Origin: an uncultured Tidjanibacter sp.
GTDB taxonomy: Bacteria; Bacteroidota; Bacteroidia; Bacteroidales; Rikenellaceae
DNA length: 8,007 nucleotides
Direction of reading: 5' to 3'
Assembly (NCBI GenBank): GCA_934663885.1
Contig: CAKUKW010000089.1
Location: 1 to 8,007, forward strand
The notes beneath the pieces were generated by a model. The model had not been told where the DNA came from. It saw only the letters and a program-made list of their open reading frames with translations, and did not search any database. Within the stretch, counting starts at the first letter, position 1, and the number at the start of each line of letters is the position of its first letter. Both the position numbers and the translations under genes were made by a program. Shown piece by piece: positions 1 through 6,287 of the stretch.

Positions 1-191
1 GCGTACAGCACCAGCACCGCCGCGCCCTGCTCGCCAACATAGAGAATGGCAGGGTGTTCGAGAAAGACGGGGAAATCGAGTGGCAGTGCCGCAACTGCGG
101 TTATGTCCATAAAGGCAAAAGCGCTCCCGGTGCGTGCCCCGCATGCCTGCACCCACAGTCTTACTTCGAAGAGAAAAAGACGAATTATTAA
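1..191 (+). CDS. rbr: Rubrerythrin, C-terminal rubredoxin-like part (5' truncated by window)
   Basis: The frame beginning at base 3 is open from the window edge to a TAA at 189-191 and gives 62 residues. It starts with the end of a helix (HQHRRALLANIENG) and continues into a short rubredoxin-like domain with CRNCGYVHKG and CPACLHPQSYF. The two CxxC pairs would bind the single Fe(SCys)4 centre. In known rubrerythrins this domain follows an N-terminal diiron ferritin-like four-helix bundle, and the protein reduces hydrogen peroxide in the cytoplasm of anaerobes. The spacing of the helix end, the YFE ending and the CRNCGY motif fit this family closely. The diiron part lies outside the window, so full length and catalytic ligands cannot be checked. 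A strong terminator follows 17-49 bp downstream, so this is the last gene of its transcript. Confidence 0.93.
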   Translation, partial: VQHQHRRALLANIENGRVFEKDGEIEWQCRNCGYVHKGKSAPGACPACLHPQSYFEEKKTNY

Positions 192-207
192 CACTTCGAT
201 TATTAGC

Positions 208-240
208 AAAGAGGCCGCCCTCAATACGGGGCGGCTTTTT
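208..240 (+). terminator. Rho-independent terminator of the rubrerythrin gene
   Basis: A perfect 7-bp G/C stem (GCCGCCC at 214-220 with GGGCGGC at 229-235) encloses an 8-nt loop. It is followed by TTTTT at 236-240 and preceded by an A-rich stretch that extends the stem. It lies 16 bp after the rubrerythrin stop codon. Confidence 0.9.
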
Positions 241-275
241 ATGGCTTATCTTAGCGTTATATTAAATTGGCAGAT

Positions 276-734
276 ATGGACATCGAGATTAAAAAAATAG
301 CCCGGGGTGAAGCGCTTCCTTTCGACCTGCTTTACCTGGCAGATCCGTCGGCAGAAGCGGTGGACGATTACACATCCAGGGGCGAATGCTATGCCGCGTA
401 TTCCGGTGGGGAAGTCGTCGGCGAATACGTATTGGTTCCTACGAGGCCTTCTACCGTTGAACTCGTAAATGTAGCGGTCGATGAAAAATTACACGGGCAG
501 GGTATAGGCAGGCAGCTCGTCGAGCATGCAATATCGACCGCGCGGCAATTAGGTTATGTCAAGATAGAGGTCGGAACCGGGGCACCGGGCGCCACACAGC
601 TTATGCTGTACCAGAAGTGCGGGTTCCGGATGGAATGGATAGACAGGGATTTCTTTGTGCGGCACTGTCCCGAACCTTTCTCCGAGAACGGCGTCGAGTG
701 CAGGGATATGGTGCGGATGGGAATGTATTTATAA
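276..734 (+). CDS. GNAT family N-acetyltransferase, YvbK-like
   Basis: This 152-residue protein has the size and layout of a single-domain GCN5-related acetyltransferase, which moves an acetyl group from acetyl-CoA to an amine. The acetyl-CoA pyrophosphate-binding loop is at residues 73-78 (HGQGIG), after the strand VELVNVAVDE. Strand 5 reads IEVGTGAPG near residue 97, and the helix LYQKCGF at 111-117 is typical of the fold. The C-terminal part (DRDFFVRH, then ENGVECRDM) matches what I remember of the Bacillus YvbK group, whose substrate is not settled. I chose the ATG at 276. A TTG three codons upstream (267) is the longest alternative but has no clear advantage. No convincing promoter was seen in the short gap after the rubrerythrin terminator. 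The gene converges on the capA-like gene with a 20-bp gap. Confidence 0.88.
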   Translation: MDIEIKKIARGEALPFDLLYLADPSAEAVDDYTSRGECYAAYSGGEVVGEYVLVPTRPSTVELVNVAVDEKLHGQGIGRQLVEHAISTARQLGYVKIEVGTGAPGATQLMLYQKCGFRMEWIDRDFFVRHCPEPFSENGVECRDMVRMGMYL

Positions 735-754
735 CTTTCCCGGCTTATTCGAGA

Positions 755-1936
755 TTATAATTCCTTGAAATAAACCCCTTGTGTTATCTCATTAAAGCCG
801 CTACTGGCTATTGTCTTACGCGCCAAAGCTGCGAAACTTTCATATTTCGCCAGCGCTGCGGTATCTTCCGCGAGCAGCGAATCGGCCATGAAAGAGGGGA
901 TTATAGTGTAACGCCTCTTTCCGTCGATAACGGGGCGGTGCGTCCATACATAGAAATTATCGGGAACGATTATCCGTGTGGGGCCGTCACCGTCTTTTTC
1001 CAGCGTAACCCTGACCACCATACCACCGTCGGTTCCGGGCCGGGTCTGGTTGGAAACAAAGTTACCCAGCGAATACGCCGTTATGTATTTTACTATTCCG
1101 GTGGTGTCCATAACTGTCTGGGCGGGTTGTATCACGTGCGGGTGGCCGCCGATTATGATGTCCACGCCCCGCTCATGGAGCCATCCTGCCATAGATTCCT
1201 GCTCTTTGTTCCCGGTCGTCTGGTATTCTATCCCCCAGTGCAGGCAGGCAATCACAATGTGGTTTTCCGCGTGAGCTATCGCCGCAAGGTCGCGGGCGAT
1301 GACGACCGTATCCATCAGGTTCACTATCCTGCCTTCGGGAACGGGAAGTCCGTTAGTGCCGTATGTATAGTTCAGCAGTGATATTTTAAACCCTTCTTTT
1401 TCAATGCTAAGCGGATGGTTCGCCGCGTATCCCGCACTGTCGGCAAACGCTCCCGTGTAGAGCAGGCCCGCTTTTTCCACCGCTTCTACAGTATTGCCGA
1501 TTCCTTTGCCCCCCTTGTCGCAGATATGGTTGTTGGCCATCAGCGCGACGTCGATACCGGCGGTTTTCATCGCGCCGGCAAGCTGCGCGGGTGAACGGAA
1601 CATCGGATAGCCGGTGTAAGGCCCTTCTCCCGATAGTGTGGTTTCGAGGTTGGCAATAACCACGTCTGACTCATGGAAAACGGGAGCGATATGTTGAAAA
1701 CAACCTGTGTAGTCGAATGTGCCGCCGGGCTCTCTTGCCGCCTCGACCTGCGGTTCATGCTGCATGAGGTCGCCCGCGAAAACGAGTGTGAGGCGCCTGG
1801 TCTCTTCGGTGGCTGTTACGGGGATGTCGGTTTCTTTGACCGCTGGCCTGCGGAGTATGAAGAACAGCACGAGTGCCGCGGCTACCAGCATTCCGGCCGA
1901 TACATATATGTAGGTATTTTTTTCTTTCGGGGTCAT
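755..1936 (-). CDS. CapA-family (PGA_cap) metallophosphatase-like protein, membrane-anchored
   Basis: The 393-residue product has a short cytoplasmic N-terminus, one membrane segment at about residues 8-28 and a large domain from about residue 48, presumably outside the membrane. The domain carries the landmarks of the CapA/YwtB (PGA_cap, calcineurin-like) family: AGDLM (54-58), IANLE (94-98), MANNH (133-137), LHWG (232-235), GGHPHVIQ (263-270) and YSLGNFVSNQ (288-297). The Asp, Asn and His residues in these blocks are expected to bind metals. In Bacillus, CapA belongs to poly-gamma-glutamate capsule export. Here there is no capB or capC neighbour, so a capsule role is unproven and general envelope phosphoesterase activity is equally possible. 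The frame stays open to an ATG at 2032, but that start lies upstream of the promoter at 1958-1965 and overlaps the divergent gene. The ATG at 1936, with a leader of about 15 nt, is therefore preferred. Confidence 0.87.
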   Translation of the reverse strand: MTPKEKNTYIYVSAGMLVAAALVLFFILRRPAVKETDIPVTATEETRRLTLVFAGDLMQHEPQVEAAREPGGTFDYTGCFQHIAPVFHESDVVIANLETTLSGEGPYTGYPMFRSPAQLAGAMKTAGIDVALMANNHICDKGGKGIGNTVEAVEKAGLLYTGAFADSAGYAANHPLSIEKEGFKISLLNYTYGTNGLPVPEGRIVNLMDTVVIARDLAAIAHAENHIVIACLHWGIEYQTTGNKEQESMAGWLHERGVDIIIGGHPHVIQPAQTVMDTTGIVKYITAYSLGNFVSNQTRPGTDGGMVVRVTLEKDGDGPTRIIVPDNFYVWTHRPVIDGKRRYTIIPSFMADSLLAEDTAALAKYESFAALARKTIASSGFNEITQGVYFKEL

Positions 1937-1950
1937 TCCTGTATGTAAGT

Positions 1951-1985
1951 TTTGCCGCAAAGTTATTTTAAAACTTTTACATTTG
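1951..1985 (+). promoter_or_regulatory. Promoter of the DUF4491 gene (TTTG ... TACATTTG)
   Basis: TACATTTG at 1978-1985 exactly matches the Bacteroidetes -7 consensus. TTTG at 1951-1954 may be the -33 element, with a 23-bp spacer that is at the long end of the accepted range. Predicted transcription start is near 1992, about 22 nt before the ATG at 2014. The divergent promoter lies inside this interval, so the two compete for the same 35 bp. Confidence 0.7.
1958..1965 (-). promoter_or_regulatory. -7 promoter element of the CapA-family gene
   Basis: On the minus strand this reads TAACTTTG, an exact match to the Bacteroidetes sigma-ABfr -7 consensus TAnnTTTG. Transcription should begin near 1951, giving a leader of about 15 nt to the ATG at 1936. 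No clear TTG -33 element was found at the expected distance. Confidence 0.72.
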
Positions 1986-2013
1986 TCCACGAATACGGTA
2001 ACTATACGGCGAT

Positions 2014-2322
2014 ATGACAGAATTTTTGACACAATACCACCTTACCGGACTGGCCATAGGTATAATGACTTTTCTAATAATAGGCGTTTTCCATCCTATC
2101 TGTATAAAAGCGGAATACTATTGCGGAACACGCTGCTGGTGGGTATTTCTGCTGGCCGGGATAGCGGGCGTGGTGGCTTCGGTAATGATAGCAGACGTTT
2201 TCTGGTCTTCATTGCTGGGTGTGTTCGCCTTCTCTTCGTTCTGGACTATTAAGGAGCTTTTCGAACAGAAGGAGCGTGTCGCGAAAGGATGGTTCCCGGA
2301 GAATCCGAAACGGCGGAAATGA
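2014..2322 (+). CDS. DUF4491 family small membrane protein
   Basis: This 102-residue protein has three hydrophobic segments (about 10-28, 41-59 and 62-78) and a charged C-terminal tail ending NPKRRK. The sequence EYYCGTRCWWVFLLAGI, followed by FWSSLLGVFAFSSFWTIKELFEQ and a GWFP motif in the tail, matches my memory of DUF4491, a conserved Bacteroidales family without a known function. Its length is normal for that family. It is transcribed alone from its own promoter, divergently from the CapA-like gene. The positive tail suggests a cytoplasmic C-terminus. No catalytic residues can be named, so function remains unknown. Confidence 0.85.
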   Translation: MTEFLTQYHLTGLAIGIMTFLIIGVFHPICIKAEYYCGTRCWWVFLLAGIAGVVASVMIADVFWSSLLGVFAFSSFWTIKELFEQKERVAKGWFPENPKRRK

Positions 2323-2355
2323 AAAAAGACCGTAACTATAATAATCGATCTTTTT
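2322..2355. terminator. Possible weak bidirectional terminator between converging genes
   Basis: An A-run ending in AAAAAGA (2323-2329) can pair with TCTTTTT (2349-2355) across a mostly unpaired A/T-rich interior, with one mismatch before a CG pair. It begins at the DUF4491 stop codon and lies 55 bp beyond the end of the converging lipoprotein gene. The stem is A/T-rich and weak, so this is only a candidate. Confidence 0.4.
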
Positions 2356-2409
2356 ATTTCCTACACTATTGACTTGGGTAATATTGCAACTTTTTATACC
2401 TCCGAAGCG

Positions 2410-2754
2410 TTATTTGGTTTTTTTATAAGTTCCCTCCCAGCCGCCGTCGGTAATATGCAATATGGCGCCTTCGATATACCCGTTCCCGAACCTGCTTCCG
2501 TCCGGGAAGGTGATTTTGACATTCGGTTCGTTATAAGTGTATTGCAGCTCATAGCGTTCATATTTACCGCCTGCCAATTGGTAGCTGTAAGAAGCACTTC
2601 CCTCTACACCGAAGCAAACCATCCTATATTTATACGCAATGGATTCGTCCTGATTCTCCCAGCACGTTCCCGTAAGTTTCTCGTCATAGCTTTTAGAGCA
2701 GGAACAGAGTAAGAGGCCCGCCAGGGTAACGTATATAATAAGGAATTTTTTCAT
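2410..2754 (-). CDS. Small hypothetical lipoprotein
   Basis: The 114-residue product begins with a lipoprotein signal peptide: MKK, a hydrophobic core, then LCSC with the predicted lipidated cysteine at residue 19. The mature part of about 95 residues is rich in Tyr and Gly and appears to be beta-rich. It contains LTGTCWENQDESIAYKY and ends DGGWEGTYKK. The pattern of a TCW start, repeated short strands and a closing GGWEGTY recalls small Bacteroidales lipocalin-like lipoproteins, but I cannot assign a named family. It lies 68 bp downstream of glyA on the same strand, with a hairpin between them, so it may depend on read-through or on a weak promoter of its own. A 12-bp perfect palindrome (2755-2766) touches the start codon. 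Confidence 0.75.
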   Translation of the reverse strand: MKKFLIIYVTLAGLLLCSCSKSYDEKLTGTCWENQDESIAYKYRMVCFGVEGSASYSYQLAGGKYERYELQYTYNEPNVKITFPDGSRFGNGYIEGAILHITDGGWEGTYKKTK

Positions 2755-2774
2755 AAACTATAGTTTTAAGTTAA

Positions 2775-2802
2775 CTGAAGGCTGCCTTAAGGCAACCTTC
2801 AG
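2775..2802 (-). terminator. Hairpin after glyA, probable terminator or attenuator
   Basis: Twelve-base arms (CTGAAGGCTGCC and GGCAACCTTCAG) flank a TTAA loop. In minus-strand RNA all pairs form, one being G-U, while plus-strand RNA has a C-A mismatch, so the structure fits minus-strand transcripts such as glyA. It starts about 20 bp after the glyA stop. The downstream sequence has only a broken T-tract, so termination may be partial. Confidence 0.6.
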
Positions 2803-2822
2803 CTGTCGATTTAGTTATTCGC

Positions 2823-4103
2823 CTACCACGCGAAGAGCGGGTATTTCTCCATCATCGCGTTCACTTCCTTGCGGACGGCGGCAATGTTCTGCTCGTTATC
2901 CGGATCGGAAAGCACTCTGTCGATAAGCGCCACTATAGCCTCCATGCTGTCTTCCTTGAGGCCGCGCGTGGTAATGGCCGGAGCCCCGATGCGGATACCC
3001 GATGTAAGGAACGGCGAGCGGCTGTCGAACGGAACCATGTTCTTGTTGGTGGTAATGTCCGCCTCGACCAGTACGCGCTCGGCTTTCTTGCCCGACAGGT
3101 CGGGGAATTTCGAACGGAGGTCAATGAGCATAAGGTGGTTGTCGGTGCCTCCCGAAGCTATCTGGTAGCCATATTTCAGGAACGCTTTGGCGAGGGCAGC
3201 CGCGTTCTTCTTAACCTGGCTCTGGTACTCCTTGTATGAAGGCTCCAGGGCTTCGCCGAAAGCGACGGCTTTTGCCGCGATAACGTGCTCGAGCGGGCCG
3301 CCCTGAACGCCGGGGAATACCGAAGAGTTGAGTACAGCCGACATCATCTTTATTTCGCCCTTAGGAGTGGTTATGCCCCACGGGTTCGGGAAATCCTTGC
3401 CCATAACGATGATACCGCCGCGGGGGCCGCGGAGGGTCTTGTGCGTAGTGGAGGTTACTATGTGGGCATATTTTACGGGATTATCGAGAAGGCCCGCGGC
3501 TATAAGCCCTGCGGTGTGAGCCATATCCACGAGGAAGATGGCCCCAACCTTGTCGGCTATTTCTCGCATGCGCTTGTAATCCCACTCGCGGCTGTAGGCC
3601 GAAGCGCCGCCGACGATCATTTTGGGTTTGTGCTCCATCGCCAGCTTTTCCATCGCGTCGTAGTCGATGTAGCCGGTCTCTTCGCTTACCTGGTAGCCTA
3701 CCGGGTTGTAGAGGATACCCGATACGTTCACAGGCGAGCCGTGCGAAAGGTGACCGCCATGAGCGAGGTCGAGGCCCATGAAGGTATCTCCCGGTTTGAG
3801 TACGGCCATGAAAACGGCCATGTTTGCCTGCGCGCCCGAGTGGGGCTGCACGTTGGCATATTCCGCGCCATAGAGTTTGCAAAGGCGGTCGATGGCGAGC
3901 TGTTCCACCTGGTCGACCACCTGGCAGCCGCCGTAGTAACGCGCTCCGGGGTAGCCTTCGGCGTATTTATTCGTGAGTACGGATCCCATCGCTTCCATGA
4001 CCTGGTCGCTAACGAAGTTTTCCGATGCGATAAGCTCGATGCCGTGCAACTGGCGCTCCTTCTCCTGGTGGATAAGGTCGAATACCTGAGTGTCTTTTTT
4101 CAT
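2823..4103 (-). CDS. glyA: Serine hydroxymethyltransferase
   Basis: This PLP enzyme interconverts serine plus tetrahydrofolate with glycine plus 5,10-methylene-tetrahydrofolate. It is the main cytoplasmic source of one-carbon units for purines, thymidylate and methionine. The 426-residue product is of normal family length. Visible landmarks are IELIASENF (23-30), [15 protein letters not shown] (45-59), [11 protein letters not shown] (84-94), GHLSHG (117-122), the PLP-contacting VDMAH (192-196, D193 and H196) and [13 protein letters not shown], where K222 forms the Schiff base. The frame is open 29 codons further upstream, but that extension is non-conserved, lysine-rich and contains the promoter, so the ATG at 4103 ([10 protein letters not shown]) is the start. 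It ends with a TAG at 2823-2825. It appears to be transcribed as a single gene, with a hairpin downstream. Confidence 0.98.
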   Translation of the reverse strand: MKKDTQVFDLIHQEKERQLHGIELIASENFVSDQVMEAMGSVLTNKYAEGYPGARYYGGCQVVDQVEQLAIDRLCKLYGAEYANVQPHSGAQANMAVFMAVLKPGDTFMGLDLAHGGHLSHGSPVNVSGILYNPVGYQVSEETGYIDYDAMEKLAMEHKPKMIVGGASAYSREWDYKRMREIADKVGAIFLVDMAHTAGLIAAGLLDNPVKYAHIVTSTTHKTLRGPRGGIIVMGKDFPNPWGITTPKGEIKMMSAVLNSSVFPGVQGGPLEHVIAAKAVAFGEALEPSYKEYQSQVKKNAAALAKAFLKYGYQIASGGTDNHLMLIDLRSKFPDLSGKKAERVLVEADITTNKNMVPFDSRSPFLTSGIRIGAPAITTRGLKEDSMEAIVALIDRVLSDPDNEQNIAAVRKEVNAMMEKYPLFAW

Positions 4104-4159
4104 TATGTTATAATTTATTTGTAATTGTTTTGGTCTTATTTTGGCCTTGTTTCGGTGTG

Positions 4160-4191
4160 TAAAAGTAGAGGGTTTTTGCCGATAAAACAAA
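4160..4191 (-). promoter_or_regulatory. Candidate glyA promoter (TTTG-N20-TACTTTTA)
   Basis: On the minus strand, TTTG (4188-4191) is followed after 20 bp by TACTTTTA (4160-4167), one base from the consensus TAnnTTTG. It would give an A-rich leader of about 50 nt before the glyA ATG. I see no recognisable riboswitch in that leader. Confidence 0.55.
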
Positions 4192-4206
4192 TCCCGCCTT
4201 GAAGAT

Positions 4207-4248
4207 TTAAAAAGGCGGAAAATGTCTCAGGTGATGATATTTCCGCCT
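4207..4248 (-). terminator. Terminator-like hairpin reading leftward, upstream of glyA
   Basis: On the minus strand, AGGCGGAAA (4248-4240) pairs perfectly with TTTCCGCCT (4221-4213) around an 18-nt loop. It is followed by a run of five T (4213-4209, the first of which is in the stem) and then TAAATC. It would stop leftward transcripts just before the glyA promoter. The DUF3108-like gene already has a terminator at 4479-4511, so this one either backs it up or ends a separate RNA from 4249-4478. Confidence 0.55.
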
Positions 4249-4362
4249 GATCCGTCATGTGAGACTGTCAGGGGAGATACGCGTAGTATTTTACGGCCTT
4301 TAGTAATACTTAATGTTTTATGTCAAAAAGACATCTGATCTTATTTGTTTTTTAGATTTTAT

Positions 4363-4458
4363 GTGTATAACTACGAATGGCTGGTTTGGGTGGTTGCCGG
4401 CTTTAAGGCTGCCTACGTTGTGGTTGTGAATACAATAAAAGCACCTGCTGCAAAATAA
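4363..4458 (+). CDS. Possible small membrane peptide (31 residues, GTG start)
   Basis: This is a tentative gene. From a GTG at 4363 the frame runs 31 codons to TAA at 4456-4458; a TTG at 4345 would make it 37. The peptide has a single hydrophobic stretch at about residues 6-22, containing WLVWVVAG and YVVVV with one lysine in the middle, then a basic, alanine-rich tail. Its GC is higher than the A/T-rich DNA on both sides, as expected for coding sequence. A strong terminator begins 20 bp after the stop codon on the same strand. Against it: no good ATG (the nearby ATG at 4361 is in another frame), no visible ribosome binding site and no consensus promoter. I know no matching family. A chance frame or part of a non-coding RNA is a real alternative. 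Confidence 0.3.
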   Translation: MYNYEWLVWVVAGFKAAYVVVVNTIKAPAAK

Positions 4459-4478
4459 TCTAACATGTTCTCTAATAT

Positions 4479-4511
4479 AAAACGGAGTGCCGCAAAGGCA
4501 CTCCGTTTTTT
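4479..4511. terminator. Strong rho-independent terminator, likely bidirectional
   Basis: A perfect 13-bp stem, AAAACGGAGTGCC (4479-4491) with GGCACTCCGTTTT (4497-4509), encloses the loop GCAAA. Plus-strand RNA ends in TTTTTT and minus-strand RNA in TTTTATATT. It lies 34 bp beyond the stop of the minus-strand gene at 4546 and very likely ends it. The T-tract is better on the plus strand, where no firmly established gene precedes it. Confidence 0.9.
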
Positions 4512-4545
4512 AGCTATATGCATGAAATAAACAGATTTTTAAATT

Positions 4546-5301
4546 TTAATGGACTTTTACCGATACCAGTTTTGTCGTACTTTCCACTTTCCCCTTTTTT
4601 GTTACCTCCTGGCTCATAACTTCCCCGACGCCCGGGGCATACCATGTTATCATGCGTTCGGTCTCCGATATCACCCCCATCATCACCTTAATCTTAACGG
4701 TTTTCGATATCTTGTAACATTCGAACGTTCCGGCTTCGGTAGAAATGCGCTCTTTTCCCTCAATAGTGCCGCTGCTGTTCATCGTCATAAGTTTGATGGA
4801 TTTTTCCTTTTCTTTGGCGTTCCGGAATTCCATACGCATTGTGACCGATGTGTTCTTCAGTTTTTCTCCGTTTTTGGGCGAAACGGGATAGACCATATCG
4901 TCGCCTTCTATGAGTATATCTATTTGATCCATTTGTTCTTTGCTGAACTGACCTTCGGTACTTTTAAAAACCATCTCCTTGAAAAAGTCGGCCGTGCCTT
5001 CCTTGAGTTTCACTATCCTGTCAGGGGCGATAATTATGGTTTCGCGCATCACGGCATAGTCCGTATCGGGATTGCCGTTCTTGTCAAGTATCTCGGTCCT
5101 TAGGATAACTTCCGTACCCTCCCGTACCTGGCTTACCTTTTCTACTGTTTTGAACACCCTGTCGGTAATATTCCCGTCGTTGTCGAAAGACGCGTATTCG
5201 AGAACTGTTCCCTGGGTGGTCGGTACGATATAATTCTGCGCACGGCACAAGACCGGCAGGAGGGCTAGTACGAGGGCTAAAAGAAGTACGTTTTTTTTCA
5301 T
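4546..5301 (-). CDS. Secreted DUF3108/TapB-like protein of unknown function
   Basis: The 251-residue product starts with a Sec signal peptide (MKKN, a Leu-rich core, then LCRA-QN with predicted cleavage after residue 21), so it should reach the periplasm or outer membrane. The mature protein of about 230 residues appears to be all beta. It begins with VPTTQGTVLEYASFD, has alternating polar and hydrophobic strands, and ends with a block containing AGTFECYKIS, WYAPGVGEVMSQ and a final lysine-rich strand. A glycine-flanked TFECYKIS strand followed by YAPGVGxV is what I associate with the DUF3108/TapB-like secreted beta proteins of Bacteroidetes; their molecular role is not established. No cysteine lipobox and no catalytic motif are evident. 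It is a single gene, divergent from fabG and followed by a strong terminator. No consensus promoter was found upstream. Confidence 0.75.
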   Translation of the reverse strand: MKKNVLLLALVLALLPVLCRAQNYIVPTTQGTVLEYASFDNDGNITDRVFKTVEKVSQVREGTEVILRTEILDKNGNPDTDYAVMRETIIIAPDRIVKLKEGTADFFKEMVFKSTEGQFSKEQMDQIDILIEGDDMVYPVSPKNGEKLKNTSVTMRMEFRNAKEKEKSIKLMTMNSSGTIEGKERISTEAGTFECYKISKTVKIKVMMGVISETERMITWYAPGVGEVMSQEVTKKGKVESTTKLVSVKVH

Positions 5302-5384
5302 GGCTTAATGGTAGTTTTATTGGTTAGTTCGTAATTGCCACTATGGTGTTTCTATGGATAATGACGGATGATTGAAAAAAATGT

Positions 5385-5392
5385 TACATTTG
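5385..5392 (+). promoter_or_regulatory. -7 promoter element of fabG
   Basis: TACATTTG is an exact match to the Bacteroidetes -7 consensus TAnnTTTG. Transcription should start near 5399, leaving a leader of about 59 nt that becomes very A/T-rich just before the ATG at 5458. The nearest TTG (5372-5374) is only 10 bp upstream, so no proper -33 element is apparent. Confidence 0.68.
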
Positions 5393-5457
5393 CCGTTGTT
5401 AACCTTGGGAGATTGTGCGCATTATTGTGTAATTAATCCAAATATATATAAAAAATT

Positions 5458-6204
5458 ATGAAATTACTTGAAGGAAAAGTAGCGGTGGTCACAGGCGCCG
5501 CGCGGGGAATAGGGAAAGCTATCGCCCTAAGGTTCGCCGCCGAGGGAGCCGATGTGGCGTTTACAGACCTTGCAATAGACGACAACGCCAAGAATACCGA
5601 AAAGGAATTAGCGGCTATGGGCGTCCGCGCAAAAGGATACGCTTCCAACGCCGCCGACTATGAAGACACCCATAAAGTCGTCGACGAGATAATGAAAGAC
5701 TTCGGACGTATAGATATTCTGGTGAACAACGCCGGCATCACCCGCGACGGGCTGATGCTCAAGATGGACGAGAGGCAGTGGGACACGGTCATTACCGTGA
5801 ACCTCAAATCCGCATTCAACTTTATCCACGCCGTTACGCCGGTAATGATGCGCCAGAGGGGCGGCAGTATTATCAATATGTCTTCCGTGGTGGGCGTACA
5901 CGGCAATGCAGGGCAGTCCAACTATTCTGCTTCCAAGGCGGGTATGATTGGATTGGCGAAATCCATTGCCCTCGAAATGGGTCCCCGCGGGATACGCGCC
6001 AACGCCGTAGCACCCGGATTCATTATCACGGAAATGACAGAACAGCTACCAGACAGCGTCAAGGAGGACTGGAACAAGAGGATACCCCTGCGTCGCGGAG
6101 GTACTACGGAGGATGTAGCCAACGTTTGTGTATTTCTGGCCAGTGACCTCTCGGCCTACGTAAGCGGACAGGTTATCCAGGTGGACGGCGCGATGAACAC
6201 CTGA
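5458..6204 (+). CDS. fabG: 3-oxoacyl-[acyl-carrier-protein] reductase
   Basis: The 248-residue short-chain dehydrogenase/reductase has the usual FabG length. In type II fatty acid synthesis FabG uses NADPH to reduce 3-oxoacyl-ACP to 3-hydroxyacyl-ACP in the cytoplasm. The nucleotide-binding loop TGAARGIG is at residues 12-19 and NNAG at 90-93. The catalytic tetrad is N115, S143, Y156 and K160 (YSASK). VAPGFIITEMT (184-194) and the ending YVSGQVIQVDGAMNT are closely FabG-like, more so than for other SDR enzymes. The ATG at 5458 is the only reasonable start and MKLLEGKVAVVTG is a typical beginning. It is monocistronic here, with its own promoter and terminator, and no acpP or fab neighbours lie in the window. 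A related SDR role cannot be fully excluded from sequence alone. Confidence 0.92.
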   Translation: MKLLEGKVAVVTGAARGIGKAIALRFAAEGADVAFTDLAIDDNAKNTEKELAAMGVRAKGYASNAADYEDTHKVVDEIMKDFGRIDILVNNAGITRDGLMLKMDERQWDTVITVNLKSAFNFIHAVTPVMMRQRGGSIINMSSVVGVHGNAGQSNYSASKAGMIGLAKSIALEMGPRGIRANAVAPGFIITEMTEQLPDSVKEDWNKRIPLRRGGTTEDVANVCVFLASDLSAYVSGQVIQVDGAMNT

Positions 6205-6220
6205 TAAGGTATTTTTAAAA

Positions 6221-6255
6221 ACAATAAAGGCGGGAAATTTTCCCGCCTTTATTGT
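6221..6255. terminator. Long-stemmed bidirectional terminator after fabG
   Basis: Seventeen-base perfect arms (6221-6237 and 6239-6255) centre on AAATTTT, with a GGCGGG/CCCGCC core flanked by A- and T-runs on both sides. The symmetry lets it end transcripts from either direction. It lies between fabG and the converging minus-strand gene that ends at 6288. Confidence 0.9.
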
Positions 6256-6287
6256 GTCGGATGATTATCCGGCCATAGGACTTGAGC

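Larger units (their letters stand above)
4104..4545. other. 442-bp intergenic region between glyA and the DUF3108-like gene
   Basis: No full-size gene is present on either strand. Reading from left to right it holds the glyA leader and promoter (4104-4191), nested G/C hairpins (4194-4248), and a 6-base inverted repeat, GTCTCA (4224-4229) with TGAGAC (4260-4265), reaching from a hairpin loop to a downstream segment. It also holds a small hairpin ATGTC-AAAAA-GACAT (4320-4334), a short plus-strand reading frame (4363-4458) and a very stable terminator (4479-4511). The stretch 4249-4478 therefore lies between two terminators, which is compatible with a small RNA or small-protein transcript in either direction. 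No tRNA, SRP RNA or tmRNA hallmark was recognised. Confidence 0.6.

Noticed and set aside
779..1381. A 200-codon open frame on the plus strand
   Set aside because: It is a shadow of the CapA-family gene, in antisense orientation with no recognisable domains.
1937..2032. N-terminal extension of the CapA-like protein to an upstream ATG
   Set aside because: The extension would include the -7 promoter element, overlaps the divergent gene's start and does not look like a signal sequence.
2374..2712. A 112-codon plus-strand frame opposite the small lipoprotein gene
   Set aside because: The minus-strand frame has a clear lipoprotein signal peptide with a start at MKK and a lipobox cysteine. The plus-strand frame has no such support and begins inside the terminator region.
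3285..4124. A 279-codon open frame on the plus strand
   Set aside because: It is antisense to glyA, which has every family motif. The translation shows no family features and arises from the codon bias of the real gene.
4104..4190. 29-codon N-terminal extension of GlyA
   Set aside because: It spans the likely promoter and A-rich leader and is not part of the conserved GlyA N-terminus, which begins [10 protein letters not shown].
2776..4420. AAGGCTGCCT shared between the hairpin near 2779 and the segment near 4406
   Set aside because: A 10-base match is expected many times by chance in 8 kb, so it is not evidence of a repeat family.
4425..4478. A 17-codon minus-strand frame antisense to the small plus-strand ORF
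   Set aside because: Too short, without start signals, and easily explained as a mirror of the plus-strand frame.
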